A DNA stretch of 64,000 bases from Forficula auricularia (lineage: Eukaryota; Arthropoda; Insecta; Dermaptera; Forficulidae). Below the pieces are notes generated by a model. It worked only from the letters and a program-made list of their open reading frames with translations, was not told the DNA's origin and did no database searches. Below are positions 42,301 to 54,378 of this stretch, piece by piece (positions within the stretch are counted from its first letter, which is position 1; each line of letters begins with the position of its first letter). A program made the position numbers and the translations under genes. The stretch is from assembly GCA_024734495.1 (NCBI GenBank), contig JALMQS010000133.1, forward strand, positions 245,182 to 309,181, given 5' to 3'.

Positions 42301-45300
42301 AGTTTTTATTTTTATGTTGATACCACACCTTCACATTCGGTATTAGTTGGTGGGTCCATCTACCCTCTAGGCGTTATCCCACCTATTTTGCCACCTTTGG
42401 AATAGCCATTCTCTATTCATTGGTCGCGATGCTGTTCAGCCCCAAAATTGTAGGATCTTTTCCGACACTAATAGATCAATTGGGCACCGAAGCAAGAACT
42501 TGGATTGCGACTGTCGACACAGTTCTGTATGCACAGCATACTCTAATAAGGGAGCTCCTTGAGTTCTCATCAAGAGGCAATTGTACTTTTTGATCTTGAG
42601 TACGTCTACCCACACTGGAGCTGCATATAGAATCACTGAAGTAACCAACAGTTGAGGACTCTCCTTGCTCGTGCTAGGGCTGCTTTTACATTTGGCATTA
42701 TTCTTTGTAGTGCCATTGCGCTCCTACTCGCTTTACTAGCTGTCTTGACTATATGTTGACCCCATGTTAGACTTCCGTCAATTATGACGCCCAGATATTT
42801 GATGCTGTTTTTTGGCTGCATTGGTATTCTTACATTTACCGTCATGTCAGAAGCTCCTTCTCTCTCTCTCTCTCTCTCTTTTCCTTCCAATCAGAGCGAT
42901 TATTTCTGTCTTTTCAGGGCCAGCTCCAGTTGCCTCTCCAAGAGCCACTCACATATGTTCCGGATCATCTCCTGCCTTCAGGACTATTTCCTCTTCTTTT
43001 TTTATCAATAACCAGCAACATGAGGTCATCGGCATAGGCTATTGTTCTACAATCTCTTGGGATGCTTAGCTTTAATACCCCGTCATACAGAATGTTCCAT
43101 TGCAAGGGCCCCAACACCGATCCCTGGGGGATACCGCATGAGATACCAAATGGATCTGTCGTCAACAGTTATGCATCTATCAGTAAAATAGTTACATATA
43201 ACTCTTATTAGGTACTGGGACACTCCTCTGTTCATTAGATCAGCCGATGATGTGCCTCCATGAGGCCGTGTTGAAGGCATTCCTTATGTCAAGGGCTATG
43301 CCTAAGCATAGCTCCCTGTGCCTCCTCTCCTTCGATTGCACTACGCAATTCTAGTCACTTCCTGGATCGCGTCTACTGTGGATCTGCCCTCCCTAAAGCC
43401 ATATTGATCGTCAGACAGTCCACCTCGAGAATCAATTTCAGCTAGTAGCCTGTCGCAGATTATTCTCTCCAGTATTTTAGTTTGTCGTATCGATGAGGCA
43501 TAGGTCTATATGATTGTATTTTTCCGCTTGGGAATCAGGATCAGCTTTGCCGATTTCCATTCAGTGGGTATTTTCCCCTGTTTAATAATTTTATTAAAAA
43601 TAGTGGCTTACAAGGGATGGGTCTACCTCGCCGCCAGTTTTGCCACCCTCCGAGGAATGCCATCTGGTCCCGGAGCCCTTTTATCTTTAAGTCTGTTTGA
43701 TGCTTGCATGAGCTCTTTATTTGTATCAGGTATATCGCCTATATTACCATTTATCTGCCACGGCACTAGGGGTCTACTTGGAAAAAGTTTGGTTGCAATT
43801 TCTATCTTTTTTCTGCAGTACTGAGCTTTGGCATTGATTGCAGCCCGGTTTTTTTGTGACAATTTTATAGCCGTTTCCCCATACATCATCTTCAACACTG
43901 TTCACGAGGTCTTGCCAGCACTGAGCTTTTGCAGTTTTAATTTCTCTTCGCAGGGCGGCTCTTGCCATGTTATATTCTTCGTAGATAGCATTAATGGTCT
44001 CAGTATTAGCATTTCTTCTAGCCCTGACACGTAGTCCACGTCCCTTCTCTTAGTTATACAGATTGTCGAAGATTTTTTATGGTATCATTCCACCAGTATA
44101 ACGGATTTCTCCTCTCATGTCCCTGCACTAAGAGTGTCTCTCTGCATGCCTCCTGCAGGGAACCAATAAATGAGTTCACTTCTTGGGCATCTAATTTGCT
44201 TAGCCTTGTCAGGTCAGACCCTAGAGTTACGCCTAGCATTGAAATTTTATCCCTGAATTCTAGTGAGTTTGAGTCGAATGATATGTTTGGGAGGTTTCTG
44301 TCGACGCCCCTAGAAATAAAGCAACACTGAGTTTTCACTGCATTGAAGTTACTTATGTTTTGGGATCCCCAGTTTTTAAGTCTGCCTAAGTCTAAATTTA
44401 TTGAGGAGGCAATAACTGCACGGTTTTTATGCGATGCAGGGGCGTTATGTAGGGTGCTGTCATCTGCGTAACAATGTACCTTGGAGGGCAAGTTTAGAAG
44501 GTCGTTGATATAGATAAGAAAAAGCGTAGGGGAGATAACCGATCCCTGAGGAACTCCAGCGTTGGTGTGGAAGGGGAAAGATGATATTCCATTGATGACA
44601 ACCTTAATACTACGGTCTGAAAGAAAACGTTCGAACAACTTGCAGAGTTTCGGCGCAAGGCCGACGGAGGTCAATTTGGCAAGAAGATTTTTGTGCCAGA
44701 TGCCAGACCATATCGAAGGATTTTGAGATGTCTAAAGCTACCGGGAGGGTCTCATTCCCGGCCTCCAGGGTTTTATTCCAGATATGAGTTACATATACTA
44801 GGATGTCACCGGTCGACCGGGACTACCTGAAACCGTGTGAATCCATCGTGAATTAATTTATTCGACTCTAAGTGTCGTAGAACTTGCTAGTTGATGGCCT
44901 TTTCCATGATTTTGGATAAGACAGAAGTGATTGCAATGGGTCGATAGTTTTTTAATTTGGAAGAATCGCCTTTTTTATTAATTGGTTGGATTCTGGCTAG
45001 TTTCCAGGCCTCCGAAAATATTCCGGAGTTATAGGAGAGCTTATATAATTTAGATAGTATAGGAGCAAGTTCAGGGGCGAATATATCCTGGAGAGCCAAG
45101 CATACAATTATAGTTTAAGCAGACATTTTCAAGTCTATCTGTATTATTGTAAGGGCGAGATAAAGATATAAATGACGCTATGCTCGACCTCCCATTGTTT
45201 TCAATATTAACGTTATAGACAGGGATGTAGTGCTAAAAAAAAGTGCCGGAACGCTGAATTTGTACCCACCTAAACAATTGTTTTTTTTTCCTGAAACTTA

Positions 45301-45800
45301 TTAAATTAGTTTAAGTAAATGTATTTTATTAAGATTTTACTTTTTGATTTTTGACATATATTCTCCCAGCTTCAAAAAAAAGAAGATAATCTTTGCAAGA
45401 TTTAGAAAAGTAATCAATCATGGAACACATCTAGGTTTGGAAAAAAGTGCTGGAACCCCACTACATCCCTGGTGATAGACAAATTCTTTTAAAATGAACC
45501 TGGTTAGACTTGAATGTAACTTTTTTAACACCCTGTATAAAGTATTTGTGAGTAAATTTTCACATTCTCACCTGTTATCCACAATTTTATTGGGGATGCC
45601 AGAACTAAAAAAGTACTTATAGCGGAAATCGAAACATATGCATTATTAAAATTATTTTACTTACTTTCTTTGAGAGCAGGGTATTCCTCAAATTTAACTC
45701 TAACGTCTTCAAAATCAATTTTTGCATAATGGAAAATAAATCGAATAGGCTCTCCCAATCCTCGGAGGTCAAAGTAGGTGAGCTTATACTGAGGAGCCAT
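39398..45800 (-). CDS. GstS: sigma-class glutathione S-transferase, four coding exons
   Basis: Conjugates glutathione to electrophiles and lipid peroxides; cytosolic dimer. Minus-strand exons: 45800-45665, 40784-40614, 39810-39671, 39568-39398, total 615 coding bases, 205 residues, the usual sigma length. N-terminal thioredoxin fold: [20 protein letters not shown] with the catalytic Tyr at position 9, then [17 protein letters not shown] (cis-Pro and the Gln-Ser glutathione site). C-terminal helical domain: [50 protein letters not shown], ending IAKRPKSDL. Phases 1, 1, 0. The exon 2 donor is GC (G|GCAAGT), the only choice that keeps frame. An acceptor just before the ATG implies a 5' untranslated exon. 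Intron 1 (4.9 kb) holds nested LINEs. Convergent with Pop4. Confidence 0.93.
40121..40590. other. GST intron 2, nothing recognised
   Basis: AT-rich intron. The homology with copy B stops at about 40120, so this intron contains the edge of the duplication. Confidence 0.4.
41868..44210 (-). mobile_element. R1-like LINE nested in the CR1-like LINE
   Basis: AGGTCAGACCC at 41857-41867 and 44211-44221 is an 11-bp target duplication, and the T-run at 41868-41878 is its poly-A tail. Coding pieces: [16 protein letters not shown] (44110), [19 protein letters not shown] (43898), [17 protein letters not shown] (43660), [15 protein letters not shown] and [14 protein letters not shown] (43150-43000), [18 protein letters not shown] (42800), [17 protein letters not shown] (42620). 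The WWN motif and RT blocks fit R1-type elements. Endonuclease absent; frames broken. Confidence 0.85.
45220..45471. mobile_element. small hAT-type MITE
   Basis: CAGGGATGTAGTG and its exact complement at the ends; GTTATAGA (45212) and GTGATAGA (45472) are a 7/8 target duplication. About 250 bp, no gene. Confidence 0.85.
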
Positions 45801-46044
45801 TATTCAAAGAATCTAAAACAAAATATCCTTTAGCTAGAAACTTTCATGTTACTCTTATACAAACAGAATTAATACAATAAAAGCATTTATTCTAAAAAAT
45901 GTAGTTGAATGGTATAACTAGCAAGACACTACAAGAAAATTAGACTTTTGTTTGATTAATTGATAATATTTTTTCTAAAATTTAGAATTACAATTTCATA
46001 AATTCATCATGCATAGTAAAGAAGTATTGATTCTTTATATAGTC

Positions 46045-46270
46045 AGTGGCTTAGCCATAAAATTTTCATGAGAAGGGGGGGGGGGGGGGGGCAAGCAAAA
46101 TATTTATGGGAATTTTTTTTTATTAAAATAAATAGTCCAAATTGTGTTTTTACCCAGAAAGTTTTGGAGTAGTTGTAATTCTTTGATCCTTTGTTTTTTG
46201 GTGTGCTGAATCCGAATCTTGCTAACAAAATTTCGTGACGAAACATTTTCAAAAATGCAAAAATAGGTAA
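46045..46270. mobile_element. possible one-ended hAT fragment
   Basis: CAGTGGCTTAGCCATAAAA followed by TTTTCATGAG and a run of about 16 G matches the left end of the hAT at 53019 (CAGTGGCGTAGCCAGAAAA, TTTTCATGGGGG). No right end seen. Confidence 0.5.
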
Positions 46271-46370
46271 AAAATCTCATTTTTGACGGTTTTTGCTTAT
46301 AACTCGAAAACTATCAATTTTTCGCAAATAACCTTTCTTTTCAAAATGAAAGTTCATAAAATTTCGTGTA

Positions 46371-47253
46371 CCGGAAAATCATTACTGGTTTTTCTAACAG
46401 ATGTCCCTAGGCTTAAGTATGAAATGTTATGATTTGACACATATGCATTTTATTCTACTGACATCAAGCTTCAAAGTTATATTTTGCGAAAGTAACACCT
46501 TCATGAAAATGTCAAGTTTCATGCCTGAAAACGTGCATTTGCGGCACGCATTACTTTTCTTATTTAATCAAAAGGAAAAAGCCGCTGAAAGTCATCGTTT
46601 GCTGGTAGAAACTTACGGTGAGCATGCTTTAACCTTAAAAACATGTGAGGTGTGGTTTCGAAAATTCAAAAGTGGTGATTTCGATGTGCAATATAAAGAA
46701 CGTTCTGGTAGACCAAAAAAGTTTGAAGATGCGAAACTACAGGAGTTATTGGATGAAGACCCAACCCAAACTCAAAAACAATTGAAAAAACAATACACCG
46801 ACAACAAATGATCAATTTGAACCACGCATTGATCGAAAAACGTCCAGAATGGGCCCGAAGACACGGTAAAGTGATTTTACAACACGATAACGCGCCGTCT
46901 CATAAAGCAAAACCGGTCAAGGAAGCGTTGAAAGCACTTGGGTGGGACATCATTATCGCACCCGCCGTACTCTCCAGACCTTGCCCAGTCCGACTATCAA
47001 CTTTTCGCATCGATGGGACACGCGTTTGCAGAGCAGCACTTCGACAATTTCGAAGAAGTTAGAAAATGGCTCGATGAATGGTTTTGCTCAAAGGACAAAC
47101 AGTTTTTTTGGGATGGCATCCATAAATTGCCAGAAAGATGGGCAAGATGTATAGAATCAAATGGCCAATACTTTGAATAAATAAATTTTCCATTTTCTTA
47201 AAAATTACGTAGTTTTTTTTTCCTCGAAAAAACCGGTAATGGCTTTCCGGTAT
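46371..47253 (+). mobile_element. mariner transposon with internal deletion
   Basis: Ends TACCGGAAAATCATTACTGG and complement of TATACCGGAAAGCCATTACC. Transposase parts: N-terminal HTH region LRHALLFLFNQKEKAAESHR and CEVWFRKFKSGDFDVQYKER, RSGRPKKFEDAKL, then a deletion, then VILQHDNAPSHKAKPV (second catalytic Asp), a frameshift, PPYSPDLAQSDYQLFASM (third Asp, D34D type) and the end KLPERWARCIESNGQYFE. The first catalytic Asp lies in the deleted part. Not functional. Confidence 0.9.
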
Positions 47254-49100
47254 ACCTAGTAAATTTCACCATTTAGGTTTTTTCTCCGAGCAACAGTTCG
47301 GATTCAAGCGCTAATTGAAAATTGGCGTATTTTTTCTATTTCCGCAAATCCCAAAAACTTTTTTCGATTTTTTCCCATTTTGGTCATGAAGAGGACGTTT
47401 TCGACAAAGCCAACTCTTTATATTTTTAAACTATTAGATTAAATTTTCTACAATGTAATTTTCTAGCTTATCGTGTAAAGTTATGTACCTACCTATATAG
47501 GTTTTATTTTATTTTCCTTTATTTTTTATTGTTTTAATTTTGCATATACATTATAATATAAATTTCACCAGTGCACATATTTATTTACATATTTTTTACT
47601 TTCTTAAATAAAAAAAAAATAAAAAAATTGGGTTGAGATGAGTTTCAACCTTTTCCTAGGGCCCATATATCCCTAATCCGCAATTGCATTTTTGAGATAA
47701 TTCGAAAACATTTATATTTTTCAGCATGATTAAATATGCTGGCTAAAAATACTAGTATATAGAAAAACAATTACAACGACGTTTCGCTCGCTACATCTGT
47801 GATCGTGTTTTCAAGGGTGAGCTACTATGGCAATAAAAAAGATTATGTTCGGAAACAATATTTCAGCCTGTACTAGTATTTCTTGAGTCGTTTTAAAGAA
47901 TACATAGTATTCAATCTCTATCTAATTGAACAGTGAGAATTATTTAAGGCAGCCAGCCAGCATCGCTCAGCAAGAATTGAAAGGCGACTGGAAAGAAGGC
48001 TTGTATGTAATCCATGCATCCACAATTTATTAACAGTTAAAATGTACACTAGAAATATGCCATGTAGTTAAAATTAATCCCCCACCAGCACCAATGAATG
48101 GTTAAAAAAGTACTAAATTTAATCTTATAGTGTTAATAGAAATATTTTTATCTTAAAGCAGACTATAAATTATTACCAGATCATTTTTTTTAATGAAAAA
48201 GGTCAAAGATTGTTTTGTTATTTAAGACATTTTTTTTAACTCTAGTTAATAAGAAAAAATGCTGCGCTTAAGATTAGAACCGTGAACCTTTCAGTTTCTA
48301 AATCTTTTCAAACAAGCATACATCTTTTCTCACAAACAAATGATTTTTATTAAATTCATAGAGAATAAACAAAATGTAATTCTGGATAACTAAACTGATA
48401 ATTAAAAAAAAATCGGTATATTAATTTTTGAGAAAATGATGAAAAACTTTTTAAAAAAAGGTACATTCTATGAGATGATTTTAATTAAAACATTGCTGCG
48501 ATATCTCGAGATGATACCTTATTCTTGTTTTAAAATAAATTTTAAAAAGTTTTACAGTTTTTGAGCTACCGTACTAACAGATAATTGACTTTTGAGCTCC
48601 GGTAACGTGTAACTCACACTCTAATCATCATATAAAAGTATAATTTGTATTCAAAAATTAAAATTGTTGTTATTGGAATTAGATGAGCTGAAAAAGTGAA
48701 TTTCATGAAAATATTTCACTTATTCTATAAAGTGAAAATAAAAAAAAACTTGGCTGGTCAAATTCTACTTAAAAGTTCAGACATGATTGAATTTCAGTCA
48801 TAATAAAAAGAATTTAATGCCAGTGAAATTGAAAACAACTCCAGAATTAATAATTAAAATTGAAAAGATTTTATTTTACTGAGAGAAGCAGAGTTGTTGA
48901 TTCATAAAGTTTTCTTTAGAAATCAAAATGTTGCTAGCGTGAGATAAAAATCATTTAAATTTCACTTCCATCATATTTAAAGGAAAGTAAAAATGGGCTA
49001 TAATCTGAAATAAATTTTGCATTCGAAATATGAATTTCAAAAATAATAAATAAATGCTTTCATCCCAAACAGAAAAATTAATAAAACATTTTCCCAGAAT
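47254..49100. other. intergenic, decayed repeats
   Basis: No gene. At 47772-47812 GACGTTTCGCTCGC followed by CATCTGTGATC looks like a very decayed version of the hammerhead-like cores on the minus strand. 48878-48908 repeats 18918-18948. Confidence 0.35.
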
Positions 49101-49159
49101 AAACTATTTAAAATTTTAATTCAAAATTAAATTCAAATGAATATCCTGAGTGGCAGAGG

Positions 49160-49360
49160 TTAACCTTGAAAAACAAAAGGTGGATTAATAAATACCTGGA
49201 CTGTTTGGAGTAGCTGTGAATGGTAGGAGAGATCGAAGGCAAATGCAGAAGGCGGATCCCCTTGCCGGGATGAGAGGAGAACTGGCCGGCGTCCCCCATT
49301 AGATTCAATTGAATGGGTTGTTCCACCCAGCAGAGAGAGAGGGGGCACAAGTGGTAATCA
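49160..49360 (-). other. GstS: possible 5' untranslated exon of the GST gene
   Basis: A stretch with higher GC than its surroundings, with a clear donor on the minus strand (AACAGTCCAG then GTATTT at about 49195). It lies upstream of the GST first coding exon, which has its own acceptor before the ATG. Short frames here lack homology. The assignment is inference only. Confidence 0.25.
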
Positions 49361-49649
49361 ACATTAGTCATACAGTATTTGATAACAATTATCCAACAGG
49401 CATTTATTTTCAACGAACTAAAAAAATATGTAGCTATCGTATCGTAAATTCGTAATAAAGAAATTAATCAAAAATAATATTTTAATACAATACATTCTGG
49501 ATTTCTGAAAACTTTAAAAATTACTAAGAGTTACCTTCTTTTCGCAAGAGAACAATCAATTGTAAATCTGGGAATGGTAATATAAGAAACCATGAATGAA
49601 ATTAAATTAATAAGATTCTGGAACTTAAAATTTATCATAAAATTATATT

Positions 49650-50590
49650 AATAGATATGTTTATATTGCATGTCTTCTCCCTCGGGAGTCGAACCCAAGC
49701 ACTAGTACGCTTTTCAACTAGTTGCCCGGAAAGCGTACTAGTGCTTGTAGTCCAAGAGCTGGTGACACATTTTGACTACGGATTTGACCCAACTAGAAAT
49801 AATGCGTAATAGTACCGTCTATGATAGTTGTACAGGGAATGGCCAGTTTGGCTGGCTGTAGCAGGTGGACCAGGTAGGTGTGAGTGCGGTAAAAAATACA
49901 TATGTGTTAAAAAATATTTTTGACCCACAATGAAATTATAAAAATTATAATTTATAGTCAATTATAAACATAATATATTCACTCCAGACCATTTGAGTGG
50001 TGGAACGTGGAACCAGACCACCCAAAGTGTATTTTTACAACATGAAAAAAAACATTTGATGCTATTTTTTCATGTTGTAAAAATACACTTTGGGGCGGTC
50101 TGGTTCCACGTTCCACCACTCAAATGGTCTGCAGTGAATATATTATGTTTATAATTGACTATAAATTATAATTTTTATAATTTCATTGTGGGCCAAAATA
50201 TTTTTTAACACATATGTATTTTTTACCGCACTCACACCATGCGCAGTACCTGGTCCACCTGCTACAGCCAGCCAGACTGGCCATTCCCTGTACAACTATC
50301 ATAGACGGTACGATTACGCATTATTTCTAGTTGGGTCAAATCCGTAGTTAAAATGTGTCACTAGCTCTTGGACTATTGGGTTCGACTCCCGAGGGGACAA
50401 GACCCTCCTACATGCAATATAAACATATCTATTGACTAGTTGCCTGGACAACATAGTAGTGCTTGGGTTAGACTCCCGAGGGGACAAGGCCCTCTTACAT
50501 GCAATATAAACAAATCTATCGACTAGTTGCCCGGAAAGCGTACTAGTGCTTGGGTTCGACCCTCTACATGCAATATAAACATATCTATTA
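49650..50590. repeat. long foldback built from tRNA-like units
   Basis: Arms about 49650-50050 and 50070-50440 with few differences. Both outer parts contain a Pol III B-box-like GGGTTCGACTCCC (minus-strand on the left). On the right the unit GACTAGTTGCC ... GTGCTTGGGTTCGACTCCC ... ATGCAATATAAAC is repeated about three times (50388-50590, about 80 bp each). I read it as two SINE-like bodies in inverted orientation. Confidence 0.75.
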
Positions 50591-51342
50591 AAATCTTTGA
50601 TAAATGACCTAAATTCATATTCGTAAAATTAATTAATTATATAGGTATCACAAGTTGATTTTGAGATAAAATTCAATCTTGATTTCTCAAATAGATACTC
50701 TTTTCATTATAAAAATTTTAGTTTAAAACAAACTAATAAAACACGTTTTTGTCAGTAATTCACTAAAAGTATGAAATAATGTACTTGAAAACTTTTTAAT
50801 GTCCAATAACTAAGTCAAAAAGCGTGGTAATGATCTTTGAAAAAATAAAATTTGTCCTCTGGATTTTCTGGAAGACGGTTCGTCGAAGACAATTTGTATT
50901 AAAATAAACCGTCCACATGCGAGTTGGACCTCATTCTGAAGACCCCCCGTACTTACCTTATAACTTCCAAAATAATTGAGATATCAAATTTGTTTTTTAT
51001 TTGTTGTTGATAACGAGACAATGATGGAATTTGTGAATTTTTTAAAGCTAATTCTAAAGGCTACCTACATTAATTACCTTAAACTTTGAGAGTTTTTCAC
51101 ATCATTTTAAATCGAAATAAATTAAAAATACTTCTACTTAAACAGGGATTCTTCACACACCAAAAATATTTTTTATTTTTTACCTTCTCTAAAATAAACA
51201 TTCGATTAAAATTTTAATACGAATACAACGGGGAAAATGAATACACATACGATGTAAATTTCAAGTTTGTATCTTATTTACTTCACAATACACTGTCAGG
51301 CGGATAGACAAAAAGACATTGTAGCGACACTATATAATAGAA

Positions 51343-52023
51343 CAGGGGTGGCCAAGCTACTTGATAGTCCGAGCCATTTTTCAAAATTTGAAATGTTTCG
51401 CGAGCCGCAATTAAATACGTATTTAAAATGTATGCAAAAAAGATATTAAAAAATTTTTTTTTACAGAAATTATATTTATTGAAAACATAAATAAAAGTAC
51501 AAAATATGTGTATTAAAAATTAAACACATTTATTTCACTTCTCTTGATAATTCTTTAAAATTTGGTGAATAATTGGTGACAGCACTTCTCAGTAATTCTT
51601 TGAGATGCTGGTTAGTTAATACTGATCGGTGTTTGGATTTCCCGAATTTTAAAGTGGAATAAAATGATTCACATAAATAAGTACGTTGTTCCGAATATTG
51701 AAATAATTTGACAAGCACCCTTTTTTAATTCAGGATACTTCGATTCTGGTACAAATTTCCAAAATTCGGTAATCGACGTCGACTTATATTTTAATTGTAG
51801 AGCTTGATCTTCTTCTATTAATTATAATTCTCCAGATGCTTCTTGGGTCATAATTATACTGGAAATGGAAAACTCACCTTGAAGTATGTTAATTTCAAAT
51901 GGATTCAGAAAAAAATCTAGAGACGATTTAAAATATTTCAACTCTTGAAATCTATATCGAGAGCCACAAATAATCCTTCAAAGAGCCGCATGTGGCTCGC
52001 GAGCCGCAGGTTGGCCACTTCTG
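51343..52023. mobile_element. hAT element with perfect 8-bp target duplication, only in copy B
   Basis: CAGGGGTGGCCAAGCTAC at the left and complement of CAGAAGTGGCCAACCTGC at the right; TAATAGAA at 51335-51342 and 52024-52031. A minus frame 51718-51530 (YLCESFYSTLKFGKSKHR, SVLTNQHLKELLRSAVTNY) is the C-terminal hAT dimerisation region of a ZBED5/GTF2IRD2-like transposase, so this is a deletion derivative of an autonomous element. Confidence 0.9.
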
Positions 52024-52400
52024 TAATAGAATCTTCTTTTACTTTTAAACCAAACCCTAATAAATAAAAAAATTAGAAGTCTCCTTCATTACCTTATTTA
52101 AATAATAATTTCATCCTTATTAACTCATTATTATCTTTTCTAGACACTTTTTACGAAATATGAAAATTATTTAAAAAAAAAAATAATAATAATATTTTGA
52201 CATCATTATTAAAACTATCTTTATACGTATTGGGAAAAATACAGATAATATTAATATTTGTAGAAATCTAATTAATATATATTATTATTATTAATCTTTA
52301 TATCCAAAATTGTTTTATTTAAGCTAAAGTGGTTTCGTGTCCACGGAAAATTTTCACAGCAATGTGGACAAAAATTAAAAAAGATAATCAATTGTAGTAA

Positions 52401-52432
52401 GACGTTTCGTTTCTTTATTTCGACTTCTTCAA
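52401..52432 (-). ncRNA. decayed hammerhead-like core in copy B
   Basis: Minus strand: UUGAAGA, A, GUCGAAAUAAAGAAAC, GAAACGUC. One base (C to U) from the CUGANGA box; helix II poor. Sister of 35166-35199. Confidence 0.35.
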
Positions 52433-53018
52433 CAACAACAACTCCAATTTGAATATCTATTCACTATAAAAGTAAATCAATTTGATGGATACATTTTGGA
52501 GGGCGAACTGGAAAGAAAACGAGAAGACCTAGATTAAAGTATTTTTCCTAGTAAATGAAAGCTAAAGGAAGTGGACTTTTAGAAAAGTGAAAGCGTTGGC
52601 AAGGGATTGAGTTAATTGGAGGCGGGTGGTTGCGTCAAACCAGTCTTAGGACTCGATGATGATGAAAATTCGAAATATATCCTTAAATTTATTAGTTCCA
52701 ATTTGTAGTAAGTGAGAACCCATATTTATTTTACTTTTCCCTGAGAATATTCTTGATCCGTTTAAGACCAAAAATAGATATTCTTAAGATTTATTTTTTA
52801 ATATTAAATTGAAATGATTATTGGTTATCAAATGACATAAATAAATGTATCTCTATCAAATTAATTTACTTTTTATACTGATTGGAAATTGAATGGAGTT
52901 GCTATAAATAAGTCGCAATAAATTAACGAAACATCCTACTTCACTTGAGTGTCTAATTTAACTTTTGTCCACATCACCACATCTCTATGAAAAGCTAGAG
53001 CTTATATTTAAGTTTAAC

Positions 53019-53567
53019 CAGTGGCGTAGCCAGAAAATTTTCATGGGGGGGGGGGGGGGTCAATCCACAAAGCAAAATATTTAGTAGGAATTTTTTTTAT
53101 TAAAACAAATAGGTACTTGAAGAAATTAAAAAAGAACATAATTATTAATTAAACATATGAAATATATTTAATTACAGATACCATAGTTTGCAATAAGAAA
53201 AGGTTTGTCGTTGCCGTTACTCATCCAATGGGCCCTTCCAGGCGCGGGTCCAGACCTCTGATTTGTGGGGGCGGTCGCCGGTATATAAGATCTACTTTTG
53301 ATCTCGGAAGTGTGTCGCGATCGAATTGTCCAAGCGGGGGGGGGGGGTCAGAGACTCCGCCCCCCCCCTCTACATAGAACTTTATTTTCTTCAATTTTAA
53401 AATTTAATGTTATAAAAAAATAAAGTAAAAAAAGAATTAAATAAACATATAAAAAATGTTGAACTCCAATGCTTGGGGGGGGGGGGCGGTCGCCCCCGTC
53501 GACCCCCTGGATCCGCGCATGGGCCCTTCCCTTGTGGGGGTCCCACCCCCCGTTGCTCCGCCCCCTG
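53019..53567. mobile_element. hAT element with 8-bp target duplication, containing another hAT
   Basis: AGTTTAAC at 53011-53018 and 53568-53575; copy A has the empty site (TTTAACCAATCATTTTATA near 35743). Left end CAGTGGCGTAGCCAG with a following G-run of about 15; right end GTTGCTCCGCCCCCTG. No transposase. Confidence 0.9.
53239..53521. mobile_element. nested hAT with 8-bp target duplication
   Basis: CAGGCGCGGGTCCAGACC and complement of CATGCGCGGATCCAGGG; GGCCCTTC at 53231-53238 and 53522-53529 exactly. Poly-G and poly-C runs lie inside both ends. GC-rich relative to the region. Confidence 0.9.
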
Positions 53568-53589
53568 AGTTTAACCAATCATTTTATAT

Positions 53590-54340
53590 TTAGATCTTTA
53601 TTTGTAATTTAATTTAATTAATCTTAAGAAATTCAAAGAGAAATTCAAAGATGTTTTTTATAAAGCGAAATTTAGAGAATACTTAGCGAGACTACCGTTT
53701 TATAAGAACCATTGAGGTCCAGCTGATTCTCCATCCTGAACCAAGAGAGCGAAAAAAGATATGGTCCATCTAGATGTTACCCGGTATCAATCCGCGTATA
53801 GCCCGCATGATACCCCACCCCGGACCACCCAGAGGGACATGGCATCTCAAGTTCTTATATATTACTCTCTCGATTCAGACGCCTTTTACAAGTCTATTCT
53901 TACATAGAGAGATGATACAAATTAATTTAGAATTCCGCGGAGTAAAAGGCGTCTGAATCGAGAGAGTAATATATAAGAACTTGAGATGCCATGTCCCTCT
54001 GGGTGGTCCGGGGTGGGGTATCATGCGGGCTATACCGGGTAACATCTAGATGGACCATATCTTTTTTCGCTCTCTTGGTTCAGGATGGAGAATCAGCTGG
54101 ACCTCAATGGTTCTTATAAAACGGTAGTCTCGCTAAGTATTCTCTAAATTTCGCTTTATAAAAAACATCTTTGAATTTCTCTTTGAATTTCTTAAGATTA
54201 ATTTAATTAATTTGATAATTTTCTATATTTGTATAAATATACTAGAAAAACAAATTTACTTATAATTTGTTAAAAATTCCGTTGAGTGGATTTGCTCGCG
54301 AGTTTACTCCGCGGAATTCTAAATTAATCTTTATTTGTAA
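53590..54340. repeat. long nearly identical foldback insertion
   Basis: Arms 53606-53890 and 53942-54215 are identical by eye apart from a deletion of about 12 bp in the right arm. AATTCCGCGGAGTAAA in the loop is inverted near 54308, and ATCTTTATTTGTAA flanks the whole at 53594 and 54327, a likely target duplication. Absent from copy A. No gene. Confidence 0.85.
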
Positions 54341-54378
54341 ATTAAAATTTAATTATTTTTATTTCTACTATCTATTTC

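Larger units (their letters stand above)
41360..45515 (-). mobile_element. CR1/Jockey-like LINE remnant in GST intron 1
   Basis: Sense to the GST gene. Pieces: [18 protein letters not shown] (near 45170), [19 protein letters not shown] then [19 protein letters not shown] (45099-44887), [19 protein letters not shown] and [16 protein letters not shown] (44570-44450), [16 protein letters not shown] (near 44230), and after a nested element the end, [17 protein letters not shown] and [11 protein letters not shown] (41610-41440). Many frame breaks. Interrupted by an R1-like LINE (41868-44210) and a hAT (45220-45471). Confidence 0.8.

Noticed and set aside
47772..47812. GACGTTTCGCTCGC with CATCTGTGATC
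   Set aside because: The core reads ACAGAUG, three changes from consensus; not counted as a copy.
49108..49413. 101- and 62-residue frames as a protein-coding gene
   Set aside because: No homology or codon pattern; kept only as a possible untranslated GST exon.
53774..53956. Frame in the foldback at 53.6-54.2 kb
   Set aside because: Crosses the loop of an inverted repeat and has no domain.
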